From: Streptomyces venezuelae ATCC 10712
GTDB taxonomy: Bacteria; Actinomycetota; Actinomycetes; Streptomycetales; Streptomycetaceae
Reading direction: 5' to 3'
Assembly: GCF_008639165.1 (NCBI RefSeq)
Contig: NZ_CP029197.1
Coordinates: forward strand, 3,410,001 to 3,474,000
Length of the DNA: 64,000 nucleotides
This document shows, piece by piece, positions 23,739 through 32,779 of this stretch (positions are counted from its first letter, which is position 1; each line of letters opens with the position of its first letter). Made by a program: the position numbers and the translations under genes. Under the pieces are notes generated by a model, which saw only the letters and a program-made list of their open reading frames with translations, did no database searches and was not told where the DNA came from.

Positions 23739-24638
23739 CTACGGGATCGTCGGTGCCACCTCGGAGACGATTTCGCAGAACGCGCGGATCCGGCTGTCCT
23801 CGTGGTCGGTCAGCCACATCAGGGCGTGGCTGACGGCCGGGGCGTCGGTGATGGGGATGAAGGCGACGTCGCTGCGGGCGTAGTAGTGGTGGAGTTCGTT
23901 GCCGCTGCCGCCGCCGATGACCTGGCCCGTCGCGACGGTCGTGATGAGTTCGGTGAAGGTGCGGCACCGTTGGTTGCTGCGGCGGATCGTCCGGCCGCTG
24001 GGGGTGCGGCGGGGGAAGTAGTAGTCGACGACGTAGTCGGGGACCTCTTCGCTCGGGGAGAACCAGGTCTCTCCCGCCAGGTCGTCGAGGACGACCGACT
24101 CGCGGTCGGCGAGGCGGTGGCCGACGGCGGCGATGAGGTGGAGGGGGGCGGTGGAGACGATCGGGCCCACGGTGACGTCGGGGTCCCGGATCGGCAGGAG
24201 GGTGATCTGGACGTCCACCTGTCCCTGGCGGAGGAGTTCGCGCTGGTGGAAGAGCTGTACCTCGTGGACGTCGACGCGGGTGCCGGGGTGCCGGGCGCGG
24301 TAGAGCTCGGAGGCCGCGTGGACCACCCGGGCGGCGCGGTGGCCCTCGAATCCGACCTTGAGGAGGCCGGTGACGTCGCCGGACGCGGCCATCACCCGGT
24401 CGACGGCCTCCCGTATGCCCTGGTAGAGCGGGTCGAGGTCGTCGCGGAAGCGCCGTCCCGCGGCGGTCAGGGCCACGCGGCGGCTGGTGCGGTCGAAGAG
24501 GGCGACGCCGAGGCGGCGTTCGAGGGTCTTGATGGTCTGGCTGACGAGGGCGTTGGAGATGTGGAGGCGGTCGGCGGTCCGTCCGAAGTGCAGTTCGTCG
24601 GCCAGCGTCAGGAAGATCTCCATCTCGCGTCGTTCCAC
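23739..24638 (-). CDS. LysR-family regulator divergent from Old Yellow Enzyme
   Basis: 299 residues: helix-turn-helix MEIFLTLADELHFGRTADRLHIS then QTIKTLERRLGVALFDRTSRRVALT, followed by the effector domain. The LHFGRTAERL signature belongs to the subgroup that often controls quinone- or electrophile-responsive reductases. The 232-bp gap to the divergent alkene reductase carries three CGTTCA-N7-(T/C)GAACG sites; the first begins 13 bases upstream of this gene's start, fitting autoregulation and activation of the reductase. Confidence 0.92.
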   Translation of the reverse strand: MERREMEIFLTLADELHFGRTADRLHISNALVSQTIKTLERRLGVALFDRTSRRVALTAAGRRFRDDLDPLYQGIREAVDRVMAASGDVTGLLKVGFEGHRAARVVHAASELYRARHPGTRVDVHEVQLFHQRELLRQGQVDVQITLLPIRDPDVTVGPIVSTAPLHLIAAVGHRLADRESVVLDDLAGETWFSPSEEVPDYVVDYYFPRRTPSGRTIRRSNQRCRTFTELITTVATGQVIGGGSGNELHHYYARSDVAFIPITDAPAVSHALMWLTDHEDSRIRAFCEIVSEVAPTIP

Positions 24639-24650
24639 GGCGTGCCCCCT

Positions 24651-24776
24651 GATCGTTCAGCGAGAGTGAACGATCCGTGTCCCCCGCGCTTTTCCCCGTA
24701 ACGGGGACACGGTAGCCCGTTCACCCAGGCTGAACGATCCTCCTCCGGGCGGGGGTTCGTTCAGCCGCGCCGAACG
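24651..24776. promoter_or_regulatory. Three LysR-type palindromes and a hairpin
   Basis: Site 1 is GATCGTTCA-N7-TGAACGATC (24651-24675), a 9-bp perfect repeat. Site 2 is CGTTCA-N7-TGAACG (24718-24736). Site 3 is CGTTCA-N7-CGAACG (24758-24776). All have the same 7-base spacer; sites 1-2 are 64 bases and 2-3 are 40 bases apart centre to centre. Between sites 1 and 2 lies CCGTGTCCCC/GGGGACACGG (24675-24712). Matches a multi-site LysR promoter for the divergent genes. Confidence 0.75.
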
Positions 24777-24870
24777 GTGCGTTGCGATCCTGCTCATTGA
24801 TGGGGTGCGGGGGCCGGCCGCAGGGTTGATCCGTCGGCCACCAACCCGAGATACGGACGTGAACAGCCTT

Positions 24871-25944
24871 ATGGAGACGCTCTTCTCCCCTCTGACCGTG
24901 GGCAAGCTCGATCTGCCGAACCGCCTGGTGATGGGTCCGATGACCCGTTCCCGCGTCCCCGACGGCGGGCAGGTGACGGTGCTGACGGCCGAGTACTACG
25001 CGCAGCGCGCTTCCGCCGGCCTCATCATCAGCGAGGCGACCGGGATCAGCGACATCGGCTCCGGCTACCTCTACAGCCCCGGCCTGCACACCGCCGGCCA
25101 GGTCGACGCCTGGCGCGAGGTCACCGACGCGGTGCACGCGGCGGGCGGCCGGATCTTCGCGCAGCTGGTGCACTGCGGCCGCATCGGCCACCCCAGCCTG
25201 TACGCCGACGGCGCCCTGCCGATCGCCCCCTCGCCGATCGCCTCCGGCGAGCAGCTCTACACCCCCGAGGAGATGCTCGAGCATCCGGTGCCGCGCGAGA
25301 TGACGGCCGAGGACATCGCCGTGACCGTCGAGGACTTCGCCGCCGCCGCCCGCAACGCGATCGAGGCGGGCTTCGACGGTGTGGAGATCCACGCGGCGAA
25401 CGGCTTCCTGCTGCACCAGTTCCTCGACGACTCGACCAACCGCCGCACCGACGCGTACGGCGGCTCGATCGCGAACCGGATCCGGCTGACCGAGGAGGTC
25501 GTGGCCGCCGTCACCGCCGCGATCGGTCCGGAGCGCACGGGCATCAGGGTCTCCCCCGCCGTCACCATCAACGGCATGGGCGAGACCGACAGCCCGGAGC
25601 TGTACACCGCGCTGGCCCGTTCGCTGGCCGCGACGCCGCTCGCGTACGTCCACGTGGCGGAGGTCATGACGCGGGAGATCACCCGGCTGATCCGCGCCGA
25701 GTGGCCGGGCGTGCTCCTGCTGAGCCCGCACGCGACGGAGGCGTCCCCGGCGACGCCGGAGTCCGGTGCGGAGGCGCTCCGCGAGGGCCTGGCCGACGCG
25801 GTGGTCCTGGCGAGGGCGTGGCTGGCCAACCCGGACCTGACGGTCCGGGCCGAGGCGGGCGGCCCGTACACGGAGGCCGACCCGGCGACGTACTACGGCG
25901 GTGACCACCGCGGCTACACGGACTACCCGACGCTGAACGGGTAA
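24871..25944 (+). CDS. Old Yellow Enzyme-family alkene reductase
   Basis: 357 residues, an FMN TIM barrel that reduces electron-poor C=C bonds (enones, maleimides, nitro compounds) with NAD(P)H. Motifs: LFSPLTVGKLDLPNRLVMGP near 4-23, AEYYAQRASAGLIISEATGIS near 40-60, FAQLVHCGRIGHP near 97-109, and FDGVEIHAANGFLLHQFLDD near 168-187 with the substrate-binding His-x2-Asn. Start chosen at ATG 24871; a GTG at 24859 is possible. Controlled by the divergent LysR. Possibly followed by the deaminase and oxygenase genes in one transcript (41-base gap). Confidence 0.92.
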   Translation: METLFSPLTVGKLDLPNRLVMGPMTRSRVPDGGQVTVLTAEYYAQRASAGLIISEATGISDIGSGYLYSPGLHTAGQVDAWREVTDAVHAAGGRIFAQLVHCGRIGHPSLYADGALPIAPSPIASGEQLYTPEEMLEHPVPREMTAEDIAVTVEDFAAAARNAIEAGFDGVEIHAANGFLLHQFLDDSTNRRTDAYGGSIANRIRLTEEVVAAVTAAIGPERTGIRVSPAVTINGMGETDSPELYTALARSLAATPLAYVHVAEVMTREITRLIRAEWPGVLLLSPHATEASPATPESGAEALREGLADAVVLARAWLANPDLTVRAEAGGPYTEADPATYYGGDHRGYTDYPTLNG

Positions 25945-25985
25945 CCGGAGGTGAGGCCTCGTCCGTGCCGGGGAAGTATCCCGGC

Positions 25986-26471
25986 ATGGACGAGCCCCAT
26001 CCCGGCATGGACGAGCCCCTGACCACCCCGCGCGCCCGGCAGTGGCTCGCGACCGCTCTCGCCGAGGCCCGGGCGGGCCGGGACGAGGGCGGTGTCCCGG
26101 TCGGGGCCGCGCTGTACGGGGCGGACGGGGCGCTGCTGGGCCGGGGGCACAACCGGCGGGTGCAGGACGGCGACCCGTCGGCGCACGCGGAGACCGCCGC
26201 CTTCCGGGCGGCGGGCCGGCAGCGCTCGTACCGGGGTACGACGATGGTGACGACCCTGTCGCCGTGCTGGTACTGCTCCGGTCTGGTCCGGCAGTTCGGG
26301 ATCTCGCGGGTGGTCGTCGGTGAGGCGGAGACCTTCCACGGCGGGCACGACTGGCTGGCGGAGCACGGGGTGGAGGTCCTGGTGCTCGACGATCCCGAGT
26401 GCGCCGCGCTGATGAGGGAGTTCGTGGTGCGGCATCCGGCCCTGTGGAACGAGGACATCGGCGATGAGTGA
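25986..26471 (+). CDS. Yeast-type cytosine deaminase (FCY1-like nucleoside deaminase)
   Basis: 161 residues from this ATG; a GTG at 25965 or an ATG at 26007 are alternatives, because the start lies in a tandem duplication of CCCGGCATGGACGAGCCCC. Zinc site: H67-A-E69 (HAE) and C94-x2-C97 (PCWYC). TTLSPCWYCSGLVRQFGISRVVVGEAETF and the ending LWNEDIGDE match yeast cytosine deaminase closely, more than tRNA-adenosine or bacterial CodA enzymes. It would convert cytosine to uracil. The last eight bases overlap the oxygenase gene. Confidence 0.87.
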   Translation: MDEPHPGMDEPLTTPRARQWLATALAEARAGRDEGGVPVGAALYGADGALLGRGHNRRVQDGDPSAHAETAAFRAAGRQRSYRGTTMVTTLSPCWYCSGLVRQFGISRVVVGEAETFHGGHDWLAEHGVEVLVLDDPECAALMREFVVRHPALWNEDIGDE

Positions 26472-27384
26472 GGCGCGACGCGTGGCGGCCCTGCCCACGA
26501 TCGATCTCGGCCGTGATCCGGCGCCGCAGCTGCCCGCCGTCGACCGCGCGCTGCGCGAGGCCGGGTTCCTGCTGGTCACCGGGCACGAGGTCGATCCGGG
26601 GGTGCGGGCGGAGATCCGGGCGGCCGCCCGCCGCTTCTTCCACCTCCCGCCCGCCGTCAAGGAGCGGTACGCGGTGCGGGTCGGCGGCCGCGGCTGGCTG
26701 GGTCCCGGCGCGGAGGCCAACGGGTACGCGGAGGGTACGGCGACCCCGCCCGACCTCAAGGAGTCGCTGTCCTTCGCGGCGGACGAGCCGACCGGGGACC
26801 CGGTGGTGGACGCCGAGTGGTTCCTGCCGAACGCCTGGCCGGCCGAGGTGCCCGAGCTGAGGCCGCTGGTGGAGACGTATCTGGCGGAGATGAAGGCGCT
26901 GTCGGACCGGGTCCTGGACCTGCTGGGTGTGGCGCTCGGCGAGGAGCGGGACTTCTTCACCCGGCACACCGGGCACCCCACGTTCGGTTTCAACATCAAC
27001 TGGTATCCGGGCCGGGAGCGGACGGGCGAGCCGGAGCCGGGGCAGTTCAGGATCGGTCCGCACACGGACTTCGGCACGGTCACCGTCCTGGACCGGGAGG
27101 CCGGCAAGGGCGGCCTGCAGGTCTTCACCGACGCGGGCGGCTGGCAGGACGCGCCGTACGACCCGGCGGCATTCACCGTCAACATCGGTGATCTGATGGC
27201 GGGTTGGACGGGCGGCCGGTGGCGCTCGGGGCGCCACCGGGTGCTGCCGCCGCCGGCGGACGTGCCCACGGAGGAGCTGATGTCGCTGGTGTACTTCTAC
27301 GAGTGCACGCCCGGGACGACGATCCACGGCATCGAGTCGCACGGCTATCTGCGGGCCCAGCTCGACGCGATCGCCACGGAGTGA
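26464..27384 (+). CDS. 2-oxoglutarate/Fe(II) oxygenase, isopenicillin N synthase-like family
   Basis: 306 residues. The N-terminal non-haem dioxygenase domain (LPTIDLGRDPAPQLPAVDRALREAGFLLVTGHEV) precedes the double-stranded beta helix with the iron ligands H200, D202 (GPHTDFG) and H258 (SGRHRV). The Arg258-like salt-bridge partner for 2OG is not obvious. Overlap with the deaminase by eight bases implies co-translation, suggesting a modified base or nucleoside as substrate, as for fungal thymine 7-hydroxylases of this fold. That link is inference. Confidence 0.85.
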   Translation: MSEARRVAALPTIDLGRDPAPQLPAVDRALREAGFLLVTGHEVDPGVRAEIRAAARRFFHLPPAVKERYAVRVGGRGWLGPGAEANGYAEGTATPPDLKESLSFAADEPTGDPVVDAEWFLPNAWPAEVPELRPLVETYLAEMKALSDRVLDLLGVALGEERDFFTRHTGHPTFGFNINWYPGRERTGEPEPGQFRIGPHTDFGTVTVLDREAGKGGLQVFTDAGGWQDAPYDPAAFTVNIGDLMAGWTGGRWRSGRHRVLPPPADVPTEELMSLVYFYECTPGTTIHGIESHGYLRAQLDAIATE

Positions 27385-27473
27385 CAACACGTCCACAACA
27401 GAGTCGAAAAGCCGGCCGCTTTCCCAACACACCGTCGATATTCTGGAGTTGACTGTGACGGGGGTGACGGGGC

Positions 27474-29534
27474 GTGGACAGGGAGCTGTACGGCCGCGAG
27501 GCGGCACTGCACGCATCAGGACTGGTCGCACGTCTCAGCGGCCTCACGGAACACGGGGTCTCCCGGGTGCCGTTCGAGCACGGCGACGACCCGCCGGTCA
27601 CCGTCTTCACCGGCGGCCGCGGCACCGGCAAGACCGCCCTGCTCAAGGAGGTCCGCAACCGCTACAAGGGGTACACACCGCTCGCGCTCCTCGACTGCGC
27701 GCACATCGAGCCGCCCGCCGACCACGGCCCCGGCTGGACCCCGCTCACCGGGGCGCTCGCCGAACTGGCCGTGCAGCTGTCGCCGCGGGTGCTGGGCGCG
27801 CGCCCGGTGAAGTTCCCCCGGGTCTCGCTCGGGCTCGTCGCGGTCGCCTCGCTCGGCTGGTCCCGGGAGGACGACGAGCGGGTCCGCCGTGACCTCCAGC
27901 GGCTCGGCCCGCTGCTCGCGACCGTCGACGCGACCCGGGGCGCGGCCGCCCACTGGGTCGGCAAGGTCCTCGCCAAGCTGGCCGCGACCTTCGCCGAGGC
28001 GACGGTCCCGCTGGCCGGACTGCTGGCCGAGGCGACCGTGGAGACCGTCCTCGAAGAGGTCTTCGGCCGCCTCCAGCGCACCTCGGAGAGCTGGTACGGC
28101 GCCTATCGCAACGCGGGCGGCCGCGGCAAGGCGGGCCTCCAGCAGCTGGCGATCGACTTCGAGCAGGGCGGCAGGCGGCGCGCCGAGGCCGAGGGGTTCC
28201 TCGTCGGGGCGCTGACCGAGGACCTGCTCCACCCGTACGTCGGCATCCGGCGCGGCGGCCGCATCGGCCGCCCGCTCGTCCTCCTCGACAACGCCCACGA
28301 GCCGCTCGGCCGACAGCTCGTCGAACCGATCCTGCGCGCCCGCGCCGAGGGCCGCCGCGACCGGACCGTCGTCCTGGCCGCCTCGCGGGTCCGCGAGCAC
28401 GAGGGGCTGCGGCACGCGACCAGGATCAGGCTGCCGGAGACCGCCCACCGGGCGCCCGCCCCGCGCGACGGCCGGGTCGGCTCCGGCATCCTCGCCGTGG
28501 AGCTGACGCCGCTCTCCCCGTCCCAGACCCGCTCGGCCTTCGACCGCCACGACCCGGACGGCCGGACGCCGCCCGAACTCGCCCGCGCGGTGCACCGGTT
28601 GACCGCGGGTCGGCCGCTCGGCGTGGCGCTGCTCGGCCGGGCCGCCGGCGAGGCCCCCGAGCACCTGCGGCCCGCGCTCACGCCCGGCGGGCTGCTCGAC
28701 CTGACCGTGGAGCTGCGCGAGGACGCGGCCCCGGTGCCGGTCGCCGCCACCCTCCTCGCCGAACTGCTCCCGGTGCGGCGCCCCGGCCCGTACGCGGTGC
28801 TGGCCGCCGCCCACGACGAGGAGTCGGCCCGGATGCTGGCCCACGCCCGGCTCCAGGGCGAGGCCCTGGACGGGGACGTGGCGCTGCGCGTCCGCGACCA
28901 GCTGCGCTCGGAGGACTGGAGCGAGAGCCCCCGGCACTTCGTCGCCGATCCGCTGCTGCGCGCCCTGCTCCTGCACCGGCTGCGCTTCGAGGACGGCGAC
29001 CATCCCCGGTACGCGGCCTGGCGCGCCGTCCACGAGACCCTGCACCGGCACTACGGCCCCGAGCCCGGCCCGTACCGGCTGCACCACGATCTGGCGCTCG
29101 GCCGCACCGAGGAGGCGGTCACCGAGCTGCGGGTCGGCTTCCCCGGGCAGGACGTCCTCGGCTGGCTGGGGCGGCTGCGGTTCATCGCCTCCGCCCCCTA
29201 CCCGCGGGAGCGGGGCGCGGCCGGGCCCGACCCGCGCCGGGCCGTCGCCCTCGGCCAGGGGCCGCCCGGTGACATGCCGCCGGGGCTCGACGCCGACGCG
29301 ACCGAACTCCACCTGTCCGTACGGCGGTTGCTGCACGCCGTATGGCTGCTGACCGATCCGCTCGCGCTGCCCGACGAGGAGGTGACCGACCGGCTCGCGC
29401 ACGAGCTGCGCCGGCTCTCCGGCCGTCATCTGACGGGCAGCGGTTCGCTCTGGGACGCGGCCACCCACTGGCCGCGCGACATCCGTGCCTGGCGGGAGCT
29501 TTCGCTGCCGCCGGGCCGCGAGGACGGAGTCTGA
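27474..29534 (+). CDS. P-loop NTPase of unknown function (AAA/STAND-like)
   Basis: 686 residues. Walker A is GGRGTGKT at 47-54, just after VPFEHGDDPPVTVF; a Walker B-like VLLDNAH ends near Asp272. Residues 300-560 are Arg/Leu-rich helical repeats with RTRF-like charged helices, resembling the winged-helix and repeat region of signalling STAND ATPases, but no TPR or WD repeats are clear. No signal peptide, so cytoplasmic. It is followed four bases later by a membrane-anchored ligand-binding protein, and the two are probably one system. The GTG start is assigned from the reading frame; ribosome site GGGGTGACGGGG is weak. Confidence 0.75.
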   Translation: MDRELYGREAALHASGLVARLSGLTEHGVSRVPFEHGDDPPVTVFTGGRGTGKTALLKEVRNRYKGYTPLALLDCAHIEPPADHGPGWTPLTGALAELAVQLSPRVLGARPVKFPRVSLGLVAVASLGWSREDDERVRRDLQRLGPLLATVDATRGAAAHWVGKVLAKLAATFAEATVPLAGLLAEATVETVLEEVFGRLQRTSESWYGAYRNAGGRGKAGLQQLAIDFEQGGRRRAEAEGFLVGALTEDLLHPYVGIRRGGRIGRPLVLLDNAHEPLGRQLVEPILRARAEGRRDRTVVLAASRVREHEGLRHATRIRLPETAHRAPAPRDGRVGSGILAVELTPLSPSQTRSAFDRHDPDGRTPPELARAVHRLTAGRPLGVALLGRAAGEAPEHLRPALTPGGLLDLTVELREDAAPVPVAATLLAELLPVRRPGPYAVLAAAHDEESARMLAHARLQGEALDGDVALRVRDQLRSEDWSESPRHFVADPLLRALLLHRLRFEDGDHPRYAAWRAVHETLHRHYGPEPGPYRLHHDLALGRTEEAVTELRVGFPGQDVLGWLGRLRFIASAPYPRERGAAGPDPRRAVALGQGPPGDMPPGLDADATELHLSVRRLLHAVWLLTDPLALPDEEVTDRLAHELRRLSGRHLTGSGSLWDAATHWPRDIRAWRELSLPPGREDGV

Positions 29535-29538
29535 CGCC

Positions 29539-31110
29539 ATGCCCGACCGCCCGACCGACCCCCGTACCGGCCGGCCCCTCGGCCTGCTCCGCCGCCGCGT
29601 CCGCACCCCCCGCCAGAAGCTGCTCGCCTCGCTCGTCACGGTCGCCGTGGTCCTCGGCCTTGGCGGTTACGGCGTCGCCCGGCTCACCACCCCGGAGGAC
29701 CGCTCCTGCGCCCCCGGCGTCGAGAGACCGGAGGGCAGCTCCGAGTGCGTCGGCGTCAGCGGCGACGGCCACGCCTTCGGCATACCCGAACTCCAGGAGA
29801 TCGCCGGGCTCATCGGCGCCGAGAACGCCACCCTCAAGGACGGCGAGTACGCGACCGTCGCCGTTCTCCTGCCGCTGACCTCCACCGACAGCGGCATGCG
29901 GGTCAAGGTGCTGCACGAGGTCCAGGGCGCGTACGCCTACCAGTACCGGGCCAACCACGAGTCCAACAGCGAGACCCCCAAGATCCGTCTCGTCCTCGCC
30001 AACACCGGCAAGGGCAACGCCCACTGGCGCGCCACCGTCGACCGGCTGATCGGCATGACCGGCGCCCCCGACCGGCTGCGGGCCGTCTCCGGCGTCGCCA
30101 CCTCCTCCACCGAGGTACGGGAATCGGTGGCCGCGCTCACCGGCGCCGGGATCGCCGTCGTCGGCACCACCATCACCGCCGACGACATCGCCAACGGCCC
30201 GGGCCCCGGCCACAACCGCTACCCCGGCCTCGCCCGCGTCTCCCCCACCAACAGCGACGAGGCCAAGGCCCTCGCCAACTTCGGCCGGGTCGACGCCGCC
30301 CGGGCGCTCCTCGTCCAGGACACCCGCAGCGGCGACCACTACACCGACACCCTGAAGGCGGCCTTCGCCGCCTCCCTCAAGGGCGCGCCCTACGAACCGC
30401 AGCTCTTCACCTCGCCCACGGACCCCACGGACGAGGGCACCACCGCGAACACCTTCCGTCAGATCACCCATCTGATCTGCGACACCCGCGCCGAGACGGT
30501 GTTCTTCGCGGGCCGCCACACCCAGCTGCGCCAGTTCATCAACGCGCTGGGCGCGCGCGGCTGCGTCGACCGCCCCTTCACGATCCTGACCGGCGACGAG
30601 GGCTCGTACCTGGGCGCGGACGAGAAGCTCGACCGGGGCGCCCTCAAGGCGAGGCTGACCGTGCGGTACGCCGCGCTGGCCCACCCGGACGCCTGGAAGC
30701 CCGCGCCGGGGCGGCCGGTCCCCGCGACGGGCGGTTCGGTGGTGGCGTACGGGACGTTCGTGTCGGACGTCGCCCGGGCGTCGAAGCAGCCGGTGGCGCT
30801 GGCGGACGGGCAGGCGATCGTCGCGTACGACGCGATGGCGACGGCGGTCCACGCGATCCGCCAGGCCACCCCGCAGGGCTCCCGGTTCCCGGAGCTCGCG
30901 GACGTCGTCACCCAGTGGCCGCAGGTCAAGGGCTCGCTGCGGGTGGAGGGCGCGAGCGGCTGGATCTGCCTGGACAACTACGGCAACCCGTACAACAAGG
31001 CGGTCCCGATCGTCGAGCTCGCCCCGGACGGCTCCCAGCGCTTCGTGCAGCTGGCGTGGCCGGAGAACCGTCCCCCGACGACGGCCTGCCTCCCTCCGAA
31101 GCGGGGCTGA
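29539..31110 (+). CDS. Membrane-anchored periplasmic-binding (ABC substrate-binding-like) receptor
   Basis: 523 residues: an Arg-rich cytoplasmic head (GRPLGLLRRRVRTPRQK), one membrane helix at about 28-49 with no lipobox Cys, then an extracellular type I periplasmic-binding fold (YATVAVLLPLTSTDSGMRVKVLHEVQGA..., AVSGVATSSTEVRESVAALT, and TVFFAGRHTQLRQFINALG). It resembles Leu/Ile/Val-binding proteins but no permease or ATP-binding cassette gene is nearby. Two N-terminal Cys (CAPG, ECVG) follow the helix and may form a disulfide. Paired with the P-loop NTPase gene just upstream, so it may sense a ligand and signal to it. Confidence 0.8.
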   Translation: MPDRPTDPRTGRPLGLLRRRVRTPRQKLLASLVTVAVVLGLGGYGVARLTTPEDRSCAPGVERPEGSSECVGVSGDGHAFGIPELQEIAGLIGAENATLKDGEYATVAVLLPLTSTDSGMRVKVLHEVQGAYAYQYRANHESNSETPKIRLVLANTGKGNAHWRATVDRLIGMTGAPDRLRAVSGVATSSTEVRESVAALTGAGIAVVGTTITADDIANGPGPGHNRYPGLARVSPTNSDEAKALANFGRVDAARALLVQDTRSGDHYTDTLKAAFAASLKGAPYEPQLFTSPTDPTDEGTTANTFRQITHLICDTRAETVFFAGRHTQLRQFINALGARGCVDRPFTILTGDEGSYLGADEKLDRGALKARLTVRYAALAHPDAWKPAPGRPVPATGGSVVAYGTFVSDVARASKQPVALADGQAIVAYDAMATAVHAIRQATPQGSRFPELADVVTQWPQVKGSLRVEGASGWICLDNYGNPYNKAVPIVELAPDGSQRFVQLAWPENRPPTTACLPPKRG

Positions 31111-31116
31111 CCGGGC

Positions 31117-31647
31117 CTACGGCACCCACTTCGGCCAGCGGGCCTCGTCACGCTCGTACAGGTCGCGCAGGTGCTGCCACCGCGCGGCGTCCCAGGACGC
31201 CCAGTCGGTGGGGCGCCCCGCGAGCGCCTCCACGAGCCGCTCGAAGTGGTCGTGCCACCCGGCGAGGCAGTCCAGCCGGTACTCCCGGTCGGCCCGCAGT
31301 TCGTTGGTGAAACGCAGCACGGTCGACCCCGCGCCGGCCGCCCCCGGCTCCAGATGGAACCGGATGCGTCCGTGCGTCGGATCGACCGTGTACTCGGCCA
31401 CGTACTCGGGGTCCCAGGCGGTCACCCGCCCGGAGGCCGTCGTGTCGCCGTTCAGCCAGCGGAGGGTGACCCGGCCGTCGAGCCGGGGTTCCAGCGGGTC
31501 CGCCGCGCAGAGCCAGCCTTGCAGGCCCTGAGGGGTGGCGACGGCCTCCCAGACGTCGGCCAGGGGGTGCGGCAGCTCGACGGCGAACCGCAGCAGGTGC
31601 GTGCCGCCGTCGTGGGGCTCGCTCCTGCCCCGGAGTGTCTCGCTCAT
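31117..31647 (-). CDS. SRPBCC-domain protein (AHSA1-like)
   Basis: 176 residues of a START-like fold: FAVELPHPLADVWEAVATPQGLQGWL near 23-48, then GRVTLRWLNGDTTASGRVTAWDPEYVAEYTV and TVLRFTNELRADREYRLDCLAGWHDHFERLVEAL. The helix-grip cavity binds hydrophobic ligands; many such proteins lie beside ArsR regulators, but none is here. Convergent with the receptor gene, six bases apart, so transcripts may collide. Confidence 0.85.
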   Translation of the reverse strand: MSETLRGRSEPHDGGTHLLRFAVELPHPLADVWEAVATPQGLQGWLCAADPLEPRLDGRVTLRWLNGDTTASGRVTAWDPEYVAEYTVDPTHGRIRFHLEPGAAGAGSTVLRFTNELRADREYRLDCLAGWHDHFERLVEALAGRPTDWASWDAARWQHLRDLYERDEARWPKWVP

Positions 31648-31693
31648 GCCTCCAGCGTCACCCCGGGGCAGGCCCGGTGCCAGCCGTGCCGGC

Positions 31694-32779
31694 TCAGACG
31701 CCCGCGTACGAGTGCTTGCTGCTGACGAAGATGTTCACGCCGTAGTAGTTGAACAGGAAGCAGCCGAAGGCGATGAGCGCGATGTACGCGGCCTTCCGCC
31801 CCTTCCACCCGGCGGTCGCGCGTGCGTGCAGGTACGCGGCGTAACCGACCCAGGTGATGAAGGACCAGACCTCCTTGGCGTCCCAGCCCCAGTAGCGGCC
31901 CCACGCGTCGCCGGCCCAGATCGCGCCCGCGATGATCGTGAAGGTCCAGAGCGGGAAGATCGCCGCGTTGACGCGGTAGGAGAACTTGTCGAGCGAGGCG
32001 GCCGAGGGCAGCCGCTCCATCACGGAGCGGGCGAAGGCACCCGGGTTGCCGCCGGTCGCGAGCTTGTTCTCGTACGAGTCGCGGAAGAGGTACAGCAGGG
32101 TGGCGGTGGCGCCCAGGTAGAAGACCGCACCGCAGAAGATCGCGGTGGAGACGTGGATCCACAGCCAGTACGAGTCGAGCGCGGGGACCAGCTGGTCACT
32201 GGGGGTCTTCAGCCAGGTGGTGGCCATGCCCAGGTCGAGCAGGACGGTGGTGACCAGCGGAAGGCCGAGCCAGCGCACGTTCTTCTTCGCGACGAGGAAG
32301 CCGAGGTACGCGCCGACCGCCACCGTCGAGAAGGTGGTGGAGAACTCGTACATGTTGCCCCAGGGGGCCCGCTGCACGGAGAGCGCCCGGGTGACCACGC
32401 CCGAGGCCTCGACCACGAAGGCGAGGACGGTGAGCGAGACGGCGATACGGCCGTACAGGTCGCCCTTGACGGTGCCGCCGGCGGCGCCGGGGCCGTCCGG
32501 CACGTCCCGGGTGCCGGCCGCGGAACGGGTCACGACCTTCGGCTTCTCCAGCACGGCGGTGCCCCCGGCCGCCTGCTTGACCTGGACGGTCACGGCGGAC
32601 GTGGCGGCCCCGGTGCGCGCGGTGAGGGCGGCGGCGGTGCGGCCGACCTTGCTGCGGCTGCCCAGCACCCACTCGGCGATGTGGGCGAAGAAGGCGAGGG
32701 TGTAGACGGCCATCGAGGAGTAGATGAGCAGGTCGCTCATCCGCGCCAGGCTCTCGTTGGTCGTGGCGGCGAGGATCAC
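31694..32779 (-). CDS. ccsB: Cytochrome c biogenesis protein CcsB (CcsA/ResC)
   Basis: 361 residues, about eight membrane helices. The haem-handling WWD segment reads WGRYWGWDAKEVWSFITWVGY near 303-323, with flanking histidines. Together with ResB it exports haem and attaches it to apocytochrome c outside the cell (system II). The start overlaps the resB stop by four bases (ATGA). A basic/Ala-rich cytoplasmic loop follows the first helix. Last gene of the resA-ccdA-resB-ccsB operon. Confidence 0.95.
   Translation of the reverse strand: MILAATTNESLARMSDLLIYSSMAVYTLAFFAHIAEWVLGSRSKVGRTAAALTARTGAATSAVTVQVKQAAGGTAVLEKPKVVTRSAAGTRDVPDGPGAAGGTVKGDLYGRIAVSLTVLAFVVEASGVVTRALSVQRAPWGNMYEFSTTFSTVAVGAYLGFLVAKKNVRWLGLPLVTTVLLDLGMATTWLKTPSDQLVPALDSYWLWIHVSTAIFCGAVFYLGATATLLYLFRDSYENKLATGGNPGAFARSVMERLPSAASLDKFSYRVNAAIFPLWTFTIIAGAIWAGDAWGRYWGWDAKEVWSFITWVGYAAYLHARATAGWKGRKAAYIALIAFGCFLFNYYGVNIFVSSKHSYAGV

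Noticed and set aside
27516..29639. A 707-codon minus-strand open frame opposite the NTPase
   Set aside because: Low-complexity Gly/Arg/Ala composition and no recognisable domain; the plus-strand protein has a P-loop.
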